Assembly (NCBI RefSeq): GCF_013248905.1
Contig: NZ_JABRVS010000001.1
Coordinates: forward strand, 4,588,001-4,652,000
Length of the DNA stretch: 64,000 nt
Reading direction: 5' to 3'
Source of the DNA: Shewanella sp. VB17
GTDB taxonomy: Bacteria; Pseudomonadota; Gammaproteobacteria; Enterobacterales; Shewanellaceae
The translations under genes and the position numbers were made by a program. Below are positions 19,101 to 27,139 of the stretch, one piece after another; the first letter of the stretch is position 1, and every line of letters begins with the position of its first letter. The notes under the pieces were generated by a model. That model did no database searches, had not been told where the DNA came from, and worked only from the letters and a program-made list of their open reading frames with translations.

Positions 19101-19841
19101 CACTTTTTGTACCGTACGGCTGGCTTGAATATCTGCCAACCAGCTAGTGATCTCTTCTTTATTGAGGGTTATTTGCTCTTTTTCTTCAACATTGTTACGG
19201 GCAAGATGATCGCTAGCAATGGCGACTAACATGCGCTTTACTGCTTCAAAGTCGAGATTTTTTTCTATCGTGCCATTGATCACTTTTTCGATATGTGGAC
19301 ACGGTAATTCACTAAATGCATAGCGACTTTGTAATTGACGAATGTCTTTTAACTTACGGCCACTGCGCAGATTTTGGATTACTTGGCGGTATTTATCGAT
19401 CCCTAAAAAACTGGAACGATCACAGCCCATCTGCCGATAACATCGGTCAACCTCAGATACGCTGTAAGGCTTATTATCATCACCAATAAAGTGCTCGCTA
19501 TGATAAGCCCCATCGATAAACTTGAAATGTACCCCACGGCCATCACTACTGGCCAATACCATGCAGGTTTGACCGTAAGGACGCTGATATTCATACACCA
19601 ACATACTGGAATCGCGAGGCAAATAATAATCAGCAAAATTACGAGCTTGATCGACCTTACTCACAATGTCACTGGGGCGCATCCCATAAAAAAGTGGCAG
19701 TAAGCGCATAAGAGACGTTTTACCAGCGCCGTTGGTTCCTTCCAATTGAGTATGACCAGTTAAATCAAGCTCATTGACTTGGCCCTTCCAAAAACTGTCG
19801 ATGATAATAATGCGCAGCAAAGAATAGCCTTGTTGAACCAT
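16146..19841 (-). CDS. SMC-like ATPase of a Wadjet/MksBEFG system (JetC/MksB-like)
   Basis: A 1231-residue SMC/MukB-type motor. The Walker A is GTNGAGKTS (residues 35-43). Two very long coiled-coil arms run from about 230 to 960, separated by a hinge-like segment around 560-640. The C-terminal head has an STGLSYLAM signature-like motif and Walker B ILPVDELGE (Asp1150, Glu1151). It is the first gene of a four-gene operon with kleisin-like, KITE-like and Toprim subunits. Known Wadjet/Mks complexes extrude DNA loops and cleave small circular plasmids. The order here, SMC-small-kleisin-Toprim, differs from the jetA-B-C-D order. Chromosomal MukB is a possible relative, but the Toprim partner argues for Wadjet. 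Confidence 0.8.
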   Translation of the reverse strand: MVQQGYSLLRIIIIDSFWKGQVNELDLTGHTQLEGTNGAGKTSLMRLLPLFYGMRPSDIVSKVDQARNFADYYLPRDSSMLVYEYQRPYGQTCMVLASSDGRGVHFKFIDGAYHSEHFIGDDNKPYSVSEVDRCYRQMGCDRSSFLGIDKYRQVIQNLRSGRKLKDIRQLQSRYAFSELPCPHIEKVINGTIEKNLDFEAVKRMLVAIASDHLARNNVEEKEQITLNKEEITSWLADIQASRTVQKVADKIDLWQSDFATLDSLLIKLQHLHFEIIEHQVRLEDKQTVCSKAKQDSQVKLAELQKQLEDAVTRLNQQINDFEAEINRDQSHIDLLDDDKMIFDDDDAPNYQLQADKAPHIQNELNEVNAIIDAFEGNLTKVQQKFTDLIQKLEFQHVKEQAENEKKSAEISVASAAQLGKVEAVHQQQHRELEELISQKNLELQLKKQHIEHELHSAKAALNHVQLDPSLLHDIEQNQQALSDAKDKQNQLYQIQAQSQSLLRTLRQQRDKHLARHQQENRQLDGLKVEYTQVEAQLIPASGSLQHYLDNEPKASDWKHNIGRLLTSEQLTRCDLDPQWVGGDSFYGLALDLQQLQSNDSLFLDEIQLREKRDLITKNIQIQTDKIAQLDEHINQQSKEITTAELDSTREAHDLQKNELNLQQLSVQFDNLTVKKQLAIKAYTEEINVLLRSLENDKKDNAKQQALFNDRCEEQRNDLHNQVLEKRMVVESDRDTQLTLLSEEHVQLDVNYQQRLKALKKQRHVDVAKLDPDGEVDKRVGERKHLVSALQKCAEFEQKAHKYHHFMTNRYCHRNGLVEQNQSRMVQKRSVENQLEEVKVAQTNEINALRQLIKKYNLQKHATDELLNHLNDSKNNCVKHGIEVEFAEGQPSNQADLSVSFCADWMSQFDVVEKRLSDQITKFNNDFQKKHASSELYESWQKLVAENDRYQAAKILFKYREPIADLLSSAAQKQKSTYQLVSVNATMINEFYQHIENFGRRIKQIGKQLSSKVTALAHFEALADINVTTVMKQEELEYWGPLQTFAKVFEQYRDQLREGIGEIPDDLVYAMQKLSAYLPSEGFMLSHSHLFDIEFTITEKGQVKHARNARQLKKVSSTGLSYLAMLSLFTGILGMLRGDSKHCSQIILPVDELGELAAENIALLLHMFADNHICILSASPSTDRHILALYERHYKLKDNKIYHAEIPQSRLDELLALRASQKQASVTAQELS

Positions 19842-19964
19842 GATAAACCCTTGTCTGAATGATTTTTCGAATAAATAAACGATAGAAAAGAACTAACCAG
19901 TGAATCTATAAGGAATAGCCAGTATTGTCGATAGTTATTGGTCCAGTTAAGGCTTTTTATCACA

Positions 19965-20000
19965 AAATAATGACAGCGATTCAATTAACCATCGCTGTCA
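19965..20000 (-). terminator. Hairpin after the AGCS symporter gene
   Basis: GACAGCGAT / ATCGCTGTC, a perfect 9-bp stem with a ten-base loop, about 45 bases past the symporter stop on the minus strand, followed by a T-rich stretch. It separates the symporter from the SMC operon. Confidence 0.6.
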
Positions 20001-20042
20001 AATCAAGTATCCTTATTAAGCACTCGTTATCCCGAGTTTTGC

Positions 20043-21434
20043 TTAACGAACATCTGTGTGTGTTTTCATTAAAGACCCACTCGCCATACGAGCAAAATAG
20101 TTAACCGTTTCAGTGCAAATAACATGACGTAAACCTATCATTGCGATTAAGTTAGGGATCGCCATTAACCCGTTCACCGTATCGGCAAGCAGCCAAATCA
20201 TATCCAGATGAATAAATGATCCCAGTGCAATTAAACCTAGAAATACCCCCTGATACACACGCAAAAGACGATCGCCCATCAAATAATACCAGCAACGCTC
20301 ACCATAATAGTGCCATCCCAAAATAGTCGTAAATGCAAAACAGACTAATGCAAGGGCCACAAAATATTGACCGACCACCACTGAGCCACCACTGCCAAAT
20401 GCCAAGCTTGTCATCGCAGCACCTGCAGTATCGCCGCTCCAAACATCAGTGATTATTAACACCAGTCCTGTCATCGTACAGATAATAATGGTGTCAAAAA
20501 AGGTGCCCGTCATACTCACAAGCCCTTGCTCGACAGGTTCATTAGTCTTAGCCGCAGCCGCTGCAATGGGCGCACTCCCCAGTCCTGCTTCGTTAGAAAA
20601 TACCCCACGTGCAATGCCTATTTGCAATGCCTGCGCGACTGTCGCCCCCAGAAAACCACCTGCTGCAGACAGCGGCGTAAAAGCTGACTCCAAGATCAAC
20701 TGAAAAGCAGGCAGTATTTGCTCACTAAATATAATAAGTAGCCAAAAACAAGCAAATACATAACCTAAAGCCATAGTGGGCACTAACTTTTGTGCCACAT
20801 TTGCAATACGCTTAACGCCACCTAAGGTCACAGCTGCAACCAATATGGTCAGTACTGCAGCCGTTAACCAAGCCGGGATATGAAACGCTATCGTCATGGC
20901 TTCACTTATCGCATTCACTTGTGCAAAAGTGCCGATCCCAAAGAAAGCGACCCCAACACCAAAAATGGCAAACAGTTTCGCCATCCAAGGTAAACCCAGC
21001 CCACGTTCGATATAATACATCGGCCCGCCGGCGATCTGACCTCTAGCATCTGTGATTCGGTATTTAACTGCCAGCATGCACTCAGCATACTTAGTCGCCA
21101 TGCCAAAAAATGCGGCTATCCACATCCAAAACAATGCTCCAGGGCCACCCATTTTTATCGCCGTTGCCACCCCAACAATGTTACCAGTGCCGATAGTGGC
21201 AGACAGGGCAGTACACAGCGCCGCAAATGAAGAAAGATCGCCTTTACCACTGGCAGGCTTAAACAGTAACGTCAGCGCAAGTGGCAAACGAAAAACCTGA
21301 ATCAGCTTAAGTCTAAGAGTAAGGTAGAGCCCTGTACCGACCAGAAGACACAGAGTAATGGGCCCCCAAACAATGGCATTCACATTCGCCAAGAGTGTAG
21401 GCAGTATATCGGTAGTTAACACGTTAAAATTCAT
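20043..21434 (-). CDS. AGCS-family sodium:alanine/glycine symporter
   Basis: A 463-residue inner membrane transporter with about eleven hydrophobic segments. It carries the family signature AGGPMYYIERGLG and the conserved GTGNIVGVATAI and NEAGLGSAPIAAAAA motifs, which bind Na+ and the amino acid. It imports alanine or glycine with Na+. The tandem glycine riboswitch in its leader points to glycine as a physiological substrate. It is monocistronic. The leader between the riboswitch and ATG is about 190 bases and contains GGAGGAGGAAAAG at about 21473, 40 bases before the start, too far to be its own SD. Confidence 0.92.
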   Translation of the reverse strand: MNFNVLTTDILPTLLANVNAIVWGPITLCLLVGTGLYLTLRLKLIQVFRLPLALTLLFKPASGKGDLSSFAALCTALSATIGTGNIVGVATAIKMGGPGALFWMWIAAFFGMATKYAECMLAVKYRITDARGQIAGGPMYYIERGLGLPWMAKLFAIFGVGVAFFGIGTFAQVNAISEAMTIAFHIPAWLTAAVLTILVAAVTLGGVKRIANVAQKLVPTMALGYVFACFWLLIIFSEQILPAFQLILESAFTPLSAAGGFLGATVAQALQIGIARGVFSNEAGLGSAPIAAAAAKTNEPVEQGLVSMTGTFFDTIIICTMTGLVLIITDVWSGDTAGAAMTSLAFGSGGSVVVGQYFVALALVCFAFTTILGWHYYGERCWYYLMGDRLLRVYQGVFLGLIALGSFIHLDMIWLLADTVNGLMAIPNLIAMIGLRHVICTETVNYFARMASGSLMKTHTDVR

Positions 21435-21627
21435 GTATTCCTCAAAATATTAAACAACTTAATTAATAAACGGAGGAGGAAAAGAAATGGCTGTATAACG
21501 TCCAGAACGCAGTAATAGCCAGCTGTATTTACGCTTAACACATGCAACAATACTCACTATAGCCAGTGAAATACACGCGAAGGTAAATATCAGCCACGAC
21601 AACAAACGACAGGGACTGTGCAGTCAT

Positions 21628-21897
21628 CCTCTCCTCTGTCCTTTTGCCTGAGCGTTTCGCGCCACAATCAAACATTGTGACACTTTCGCCTTCGGCGCCG
21701 TAATATGCTGTCAAGATTAGCTCAACACTAGCCAACACAGCACTTACGATCTCTCCAGAGGCTCGTCCAGTAACAGTCCACGCCAATCACTATTGGCACC
21801 TGAAAGAGTATTTAGGTCCTACTTTAATACTTAGCGTAAAAGTAAAATCTAAAGTTGCCTCGTCGGTATGGGGGCAATTCCCCACTCTCCTGCTACC
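21628..21897 (-). promoter_or_regulatory. Tandem glycine riboswitch
   Basis: On the minus strand two aptamers follow each other. Aptamer 1 has AGGAGAG, CCGACGAGGCAA and CTTTCAGGTGCCAA with GGACTG. Aptamer 2 has TGGAGAG, GCGCCGAAGGCG and GCTCAGGCAAAAGGACAGAG. The second is closer to consensus. It controls the AGCS symporter gene. A GC-rich segment further upstream (21900-21940) can fold into hairpins; its role is not clear. Confidence 0.93.
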
Positions 21898-22107
21898 TTC
21901 ATCCGAACGGATTGCCGGATTAGATCCGACAGGCGCGCACAATGAAGCAATCTTGAGATGAACTCAAGCCATCTAAGTCACATTTCTAGCTTAAATTAAA
22001 AAAAAGTGTTTTTTTGAGCAATAAAGTAAGGCGCTAAAACAGGAAGGAGTGCATACGCAAGACCCTGAGGTAAACTCAGGATCACAGAACATCACCGGCA
22101 AACGCCG

Positions 22108-22809
22108 CTAAAAGCCAGTTCTACGCCCTTCATAGGCATCACACATTTCTTGCACTTTATCGGTTTCATATGGACGAAGACCACTCATGACCAAGGTTTT
22201 CAGCCCTGTTCCCACCAATGTATCACCATTGTGTAGTTCGAACTTTAACGTGACATTACCGCGTTTACCGTCGACCACTAGCTCTTGCTCTACAAGAGAG
22301 AGTTCTACCTTAGTAAAATCAAGAGTGATGAGATCAAAAGACATACTTTCATAAATAACCAAAGGGCGAGCAGGGTTAATCATCACTTGATGTTGCTTCA
22401 TCATAGGCACAAGCACATGAATAAAGTTCAAACCAGAAAATGAGACATAACTGCGAATAAACGACTCTATTTGACCTTCGCAACGACTCACCTCACCATG
22501 ACGTTCAACGTTCAAATAAAGCTTATCTTTATCATCATGTATATCAAACCGCTCACCGATTGAGTCAGCAAATTGCAATTTAACCCCATCGCCAACCATA
22601 CCTTGAAAAGTAAAACTCATTTGTTGACTTAAACCATACTCTCCTAAAACCAATGAAAAAAGCAGATCACCGGGTACACAAAAACGTTTAGCCCCAACAT
22701 CATGAATGGGATTGAAGTCCTGAGCCACCAGCTTCGCAAAATCACTAGCCTGAGATGGGGTGATCGAGATAGAAAAGTGTTCTTTTTTAAAATATGGAGT
22801 TAGAAACAT
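22108..22809 (-). CDS. DUF3581 family protein, hotdog-like
   Basis: A 233-residue cytosolic protein that I recognise as DUF3581, found in Shewanella and relatives. The segment FNPIHDVGAKRFCVPGDLLF resembles the NPxHxD...A...G active-site stretch of MaoC-type hotdog hydratases, so a hotdog fold is likely and residual hydratase or acyl-binding activity is possible (inference). A second helix-strand half follows (about residues 120-225), suggesting a double hotdog. No signal peptide and no obvious partner: its neighbours are a riboswitch leader and a Fur-type promoter on the other strand. The biological role is unknown. Confidence 0.75.
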   Translation of the reverse strand: MFLTPYFKKEHFSISITPSQASDFAKLVAQDFNPIHDVGAKRFCVPGDLLFSLVLGEYGLSQQMSFTFQGMVGDGVKLQFADSIGERFDIHDDKDKLYLNVERHGEVSRCEGQIESFIRSYVSFSGLNFIHVLVPMMKQHQVMINPARPLVIYESMSFDLITLDFTKVELSLVEQELVVDGKRGNVTLKFELHNGDTLVGTGLKTLVMSGLRPYETDKVQEMCDAYEGRRTGF

Positions 22810-23056
22810 ATTTACTCAGTTAAATTTTAATACATAAAATAATCTAACAGTTTATCGTAATTGGCTAAGAAAACTCACCCGATGACTTAAAAAACTCATT
22901 TTTACCGTAAAAATGAATAAACCTTCCCCTCGCCACACTCAGATCCCTCTCACCATATACAAAACATGAAGCAAACCTATCACCACAAATAACAACATAT
23001 GCACAACCTATACAAGCATAAAATCACAAAATATAGGTCGAACTCAAAAATTGAAT

Positions 23057-23075
23057 GATAACAATTTGCATTATT
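23057..23075. promoter_or_regulatory. Fur-box-like site upstream of the porin gene
   Basis: GATAACAATTTGCATTATT agrees with the 19-bp Fur consensus at about 13 positions and is 60 bases upstream of the porin start codon. It suggests iron repression of the porin and perhaps of the two genes behind it. The rest of the gap 22810-23134 shows no gene. Confidence 0.5.
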
Positions 23076-23134
23076 AGTTTCAGTTGTTAAAATCCACAAA
23101 AAATACTTCCACTTAAATAACAATAGAGAAGAGA

Positions 23135-24322
23135 ATGATGATGAAAAAGACATTACTTGCAACAGCGTTAGTTGGCTTATTTGCCAGCCAAACAGCTTTC
23201 GCTTCTGATGAAACACAAGAATTACGCAAAGTAATTGAACAACAACAAAAAGTCCTTAAAGACTTAGAAAAGCGTCTGCAAGTGACCGAACAACGCGTTG
23301 AACAAACGGCAGATGTTGTTGATTCCAGTTCAACAAAAAGTGCAACAACCATTGGCGGCTATGGTGAACTGCATTACAACAACATTTCAGACAATCAAGA
23401 CAGCAGCAAAGATAAGAAAGAGTTCGACTTCCATCGCTTCGTTCTTTTCGTCGGCCATGAATTTAATGACAGCACTCGTTTTTTCTCAGAACTAGAAGTT
23501 GAACATTCAATTTCGGGTGAAGGTCAAAATGGTGAAGTTGAACTTGAACAAGCTTACATCGAACATGATTTTAATCACATGTTCAGCGGTAAAGCGGGTC
23601 TATTCCTCATGCCAGTCGGTATTATTAACGAAACTCATGAGCCACCGGCTTTTTATGGTGTTGAGCGTAACCCTGTTGAGAAAAACATTATTCCTGCAAC
23701 TTGGTGGGAAGGGGGTATTGCTTTAAATGTTAAAGCAACTCCAGGTCTTGCCTTCGATGGTGCGATTACCAGTGGCCTAGCTGTCGATACTACAGGTAGC
23801 AAGGCTTATAATATTCGTACAGGCCGTCAAAAAGTCTCTAAGGCGCAGGCTGACAATCTTGCCTACACTGCACGCGTTAAATACACCGCAATCCCAGGAC
23901 TTGAGCTTGCTGCAACAGCACAATATCAATCAGATCTGACTCAAAGCGCTACTGGTGTAGATACTGCTTCAGCTGTACTACTTAGCACTCATGTTATCTA
24001 CAGCATTAAAGGTTTCACCGTTAAAGCATTATATGCCCAGTGGGATATCGATGGTATTGAAGCTGAAAACCTAGGGCGTGATGAGCAAAATGGTTGGTAT
24101 ATTGAACCATCCTATCGCATCAATGACAGCTTAGGTCTATTTGCACGTTATAACGAATATGACAACGAAGCTGGAAGTCATGCGGACACAGAAGTCACTC
24201 AAACCAATGTGGGCATTAACTACTGGCTGCATGAAAATGTCGTCTTTAAAGCTGACTATGAAACTCAAGGCGGCACTAAAGACACTGACGGCTTCAACTT
24301 AGGCGTCGGTTACCAGTTTTAA
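23135..24322 (+). CDS. Outer membrane porin with N-terminal coiled coil
   Basis: A 395-residue protein. A signal peptide ends TAFA-SDE and is followed by a short coiled coil (about residues 25-65, rich in Gln, Lys and Glu) and then beta-barrel-like alternation from GGYGELHYNN to the terminal aromatic GVGYQF. That ending is the BAM recognition signal. The coiled coil plus barrel resembles phosphate-selective or trimeric OprO/P-like porins. A Fur-box-like site upstream and FMN-binding and PepSY genes downstream suggest a role in iron acquisition (inference). The start could equally be the second ATG three bases on. Substrate is unknown. Confidence 0.82.
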   Translation: MMMKKTLLATALVGLFASQTAFASDETQELRKVIEQQQKVLKDLEKRLQVTEQRVEQTADVVDSSSTKSATTIGGYGELHYNNISDNQDSSKDKKEFDFHRFVLFVGHEFNDSTRFFSELEVEHSISGEGQNGEVELEQAYIEHDFNHMFSGKAGLFLMPVGIINETHEPPAFYGVERNPVEKNIIPATWWEGGIALNVKATPGLAFDGAITSGLAVDTTGSKAYNIRTGRQKVSKAQADNLAYTARVKYTAIPGLELAATAQYQSDLTQSATGVDTASAVLLSTHVIYSIKGFTVKALYAQWDIDGIEAENLGRDEQNGWYIEPSYRINDSLGLFARYNEYDNEAGSHADTEVTQTNVGINYWLHENVVFKADYETQGGTKDTDGFNLGVGYQF

Positions 24323-24362
24323 TGCAATAGTAATCACCTGATCTCTATTGAAAGATCATTCA

Positions 24363-24451
24363 TACCCAAACAACTTCGGCATGCTCAACACTGCATTTTG
24401 ACGTCGTTTGGGTATATACTCAAACGATGAAACCTAGGTTATTTGAGTATA
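24363..24451. repeat. Two nested inverted repeats between porin and FMN-binding genes
   Basis: ATACCCAAAC / GTTTGGGTAT (about 24362-24415) can form one hairpin, and TATACTCAAA (24415-24424) / TTTGAGTATA (24442-24451) a second. They may act as attenuating hairpins between porin and FMN-binding genes, or mark a small palindromic repeat. There is no T run typical of a terminator. Confidence 0.5.
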
Positions 24452-24489
24452 TATTCAATCGATAAATGGCAGACGGTACGGTTAACCAA

Positions 24490-25008
24490 ATGAAAAAAAT
24501 AACGAAATTAATCATTAGCTTTTCCTTCGCACTGAGCTTTTCTGCTGTCGCTCAAAGCCTATATCAAGCGCCACAAGCATTTATTAGCCAAGCCTTCAAT
24601 ACATCGCCTCCTAAAGCTAAGGTATTTTGGCTCGACGACGAGGCAATTGCCGTGATTGAAGAGATTTTATCCCATCGATTTAACAAAATGCGTGTCCGCT
24701 ATTGGCAGCAACAAGGTGAAACGGTATGGATACTCGATGAAATTGGCAAAGAAGCCCCTATCACGGTTGGCATTCATGTAAAAGACCAGCAAATCGCCGA
24801 CACTAAAGTATTGGTATATCGAGAAAGCCGCGGTGATGAAGTGCGTCATGACTTCTTCACCGATCAATTCAAAGCCGCCAAACTCAATGCAGATTTAACA
24901 CTCGATAGACACATAGACGGCATCACAGGTGCTACGCTCTCAGTCAGGGCATTGACCAAATTATCACGTATCGCACTCTGGTTAGATTCACGGGTAACCA
25001 AAAGCTAA
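24490..25008 (+). CDS. Exported FMN-binding domain protein (flavinylation motif)
   Basis: A 172-residue protein with a signal peptide (to about SAVAQ) and a C-terminal FMN-binding domain. DGITGATLS is the ApbE-type flavinylation motif, in which the second Thr (GAT) accepts FMN covalently. The start at 24490 is preferred over a longer frame because a normal signal peptide (MKKITKLIISFSFALS) begins there. It is followed by a PepSY membrane protein and preceded by a porin under a Fur-like site. The set resembles flavin-based extracytosolic electron transfer modules (family knowledge). Reduction of ferric compounds taken in through the porin is a reasonable inference. Confidence 0.85.
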   Translation: MKKITKLIISFSFALSFSAVAQSLYQAPQAFISQAFNTSPPKAKVFWLDDEAIAVIEEILSHRFNKMRVRYWQQQGETVWILDEIGKEAPITVGIHVKDQQIADTKVLVYRESRGDEVRHDFFTDQFKAAKLNADLTLDRHIDGITGATLSVRALTKLSRIALWLDSRVTKS

Positions 25009-25101
25009 CCGTTAAAATTCAAATAGCAGGTATCGTTAATCTAATATGGTTGTTATGCTATTAACTAGAAAAAATCACTCTCTATTACCACAAGAATAAT
25101 C

Positions 25102-25890
25102 ATGGCCAATCCCCCTTCCCACAAAAAAAATCTCAGCTTCTCCCTCAAGAAACAACTTCGTTCTTGGCACAGAGGCTTGGGGATATTCAGTGCTATCTTT
25201 GTCCTACTACTTGCCATCTCTGGCATACTGATCAATCACAGCCACCAATTCGCTATCGATAACACACACGTCGAACAAGCTTGGTTACTGGACTATTATG
25301 GCATCAAGCCTCCCAATCAAATCAACATCTATCAAACCACAGCACCACGACTCGCCAGCTCAGATAATCTTATCTGGGTGGATAAACATCTCGCACTCGA
25401 AGCTGACTCACCCATTAATGGCATCGTCACTTTTGGTGATATGCTCATTGCAATCGATAGCGACAACCTCTACCTCATGTCGGCAGCAGGCGAAATGCTT
25501 GAAAAACAAGATATCACCACCGGTCTACCCGCTGGATTAAGCGCAATCGCCAATGATGGTCACATCTGGCTAAATGCTGATAATGGCAGTTATATGGCCG
25601 ATGATGATCTGATTGAGTGGACTCAAGCCATGACGTTTGCGCCATTACCTTGGGCTCAACCTTTAACTGAAACTGTGACTGTGGTCATCGATACTCAAGA
25701 CATAACACAACTTGCGCGCTCACACCATTTAAGCTGGGAGCGGGTACTGCTCGATGTCCACAGTGGCCGCTTCTTCGGCCCCTTAGGCCCTTGGTTCATG
25801 GATCTCGTTGCCTTAGCCTTAATCATCATGGCATTATCTGGTGTGTATTTGTGGGTACAGCACAAGCCTAAGAAAATAAAACGAAAGTAA
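25102..25890 (+). CDS. PepSY-associated transmembrane protein
   Basis: A 262-residue membrane protein. LRSWHRGLGIFSAIFVLLLAI forms the first membrane helix with the family's WHRG motif. A periplasmic region follows, then a PepSY-like ending DVHSGRFFGPLG and a second helix LVALALIIMALSGVYLW. PepSY-TM proteins pass electrons or bind haem in iron-reductase systems, which fits its position 93 bases behind the FMN-binding gene. The His residues in WHRG and in INHSHQ are candidate haem ligands. Likely partner: the flavinylated protein upstream (inference). Confidence 0.8.
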   Translation: MANPPSHKKNLSFSLKKQLRSWHRGLGIFSAIFVLLLAISGILINHSHQFAIDNTHVEQAWLLDYYGIKPPNQINIYQTTAPRLASSDNLIWVDKHLALEADSPINGIVTFGDMLIAIDSDNLYLMSAAGEMLEKQDITTGLPAGLSAIANDGHIWLNADNGSYMADDDLIEWTQAMTFAPLPWAQPLTETVTVVIDTQDITQLARSHHLSWERVLLDVHSGRFFGPLGPWFMDLVALALIIMALSGVYLWVQHKPKKIKRK

Positions 25891-26356
25891 ATTCGTTTTA
25901 TCCATTAATGAGTAGCTTCTACTTGTCGGATAATAAGTTTCAAATCTCTTTTGTGTTGGGTTCATTTGACAGGTTTGGTATTAGATTAGCCTGCTGATGA
26001 CCAAAGTTTCATTGGTGTTTATTGCTTGCAGCAGGCTGATGTGCAGATACTCCTGCGGCACGCTGTGAATACTTCCATGTAAGCTCGACGATGGCATCCA
26101 TGCCATCAACGGCCGCAGCCGAATCTACACCCGTCATTTCAAGCAAGTGTGTTTCTTCGATTGACCATTACAGGGTGAGTTTACTAAATTATTTATGCCC
26201 CCTTTATTGGCTAGAACTCTTACGCATTCATAATTATCAATGTTCGTTTAGTCTATATCCGTCGAGCCTGCTTTTTGCATACTTATGCAAAATCAAAACT
26301 CCTACTCTGCAACTAAAATTAATAAGGCCATTTCGATAGCAATACAGGAGAATACT
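25891..26356. other. Intergenic stretch with a gene-like fragment
   Basis: No intact gene. On the minus strand about 26025-26170 translates without stops into a segment containing LLEMTGVDSAAAVDGMDAIV and a following QRAAGVSAHQP, which reads like the C-terminal end of a protein. I cannot name it. It marks the left edge of the accessory island. Confidence 0.3.
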
Positions 26357-26950
26357 ATGTGGACGAAAAAAGGCCATTTTACTGGGCAGAAAAAACCATT
26401 AAAACTTGATGATATATGGCGGATCCGTACCAGACTGGAGATAGAAGGCAATGTAAAAGAGCTGGCATTATTGAACCTTGCCATTGACTGTAAGCTACGC
26501 TCATGTGACCTATTGAGAATGAAAGTCAGAGATATATCTTCAGGTGGTGTCATTCACAGTCGAGTCCTATATCGACAGAGTAAAACAGGAAGGGAAGTTC
26601 AATTTGATGTTACCTCTCGAACCGCTCAGACATTAACACTGTGGCTGACGCAAAGCTGCTTAACAACATCGGATTACATTTTTCCTAGTCCGCGTAAACA
26701 AGGTAAATCGATGAGTTACAGTTGTTATGCAACCATTATTCGCCGTTGGGCTGCTCAGTTAGGCTACGACCCATATTTATACGGTACTCACTCAATGCGT
26801 AGAACCAAGGCTACCATGATCTATGCCCGAACAAAAAATATCCGAGCTGTTCAGCTATTACTTGGGCATGTCAAATTGGATAATACTATTCGTTACCTAG
26901 GTGTCGAGATTGAGGATGCGCTAAATATCTCTGAGGGTATAGACTTATAA
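26357..26950 (+). CDS. Small tyrosine recombinase (phage integrase family)
   Basis: A 197-residue recombinase, FimB/FimE-sized, lacking a separate N-terminal core-binding domain. The catalytic set is complete: Arg in KLRSCDL, Lys in QSKTGRE, HSMRR (His and Arg), LLGHVKLD (His) and the nucleophile Tyr in TIRYLGV. ATG at 26357 follows CAGGAG. It lies at the left edge of a defence island (AbiE, prr locus), so it may have integrated or rearranged it (inference). Chromosomal XerC/D is excluded by size. It is not an integron integrase, since the IntI-specific extra domain is absent. Confidence 0.88.
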   Translation: MWTKKGHFTGQKKPLKLDDIWRIRTRLEIEGNVKELALLNLAIDCKLRSCDLLRMKVRDISSGGVIHSRVLYRQSKTGREVQFDVTSRTAQTLTLWLTQSCLTTSDYIFPSPRKQGKSMSYSCYATIIRRWAAQLGYDPYLYGTHSMRRTKATMIYARTKNIRAVQLLLGHVKLDNTIRYLGVEIEDALNISEGIDL

Positions 26951-27139
26951 ATTAGCTGAACGGTTAATTAATTAGGAGGTTGACTAATGCCAACATCTTA
27001 ACTAATCAAATCAATACATATGGTTAAGGTGTTAACTTAATTTATTTTTGTCGTATTTACACTTGATTTCATGCCGTATTTATTCCTATTGACCTTGCGT
27101 TCAGTTATACTCATTTTATCGCAGAGTAAGGAGGTTAAA

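Noticed and set aside
16146..19841. SMC gene as the chromosomal mukB
   Set aside because: It has no mukF/mukE neighbours of normal type and is coupled to a Toprim nuclease, as in Wadjet/Mks systems.
26091..26339. 82-residue ORF left of the recombinase
   Set aside because: Composition is unlike a protein and the opposite strand reads more like a gene fragment.
26357..26950. Recombinase as the missing integron integrase
   Set aside because: It is too short, lacks the IntI-specific insertion, and lies 15 kb from the attC-like sites with no attI-like sequence near.
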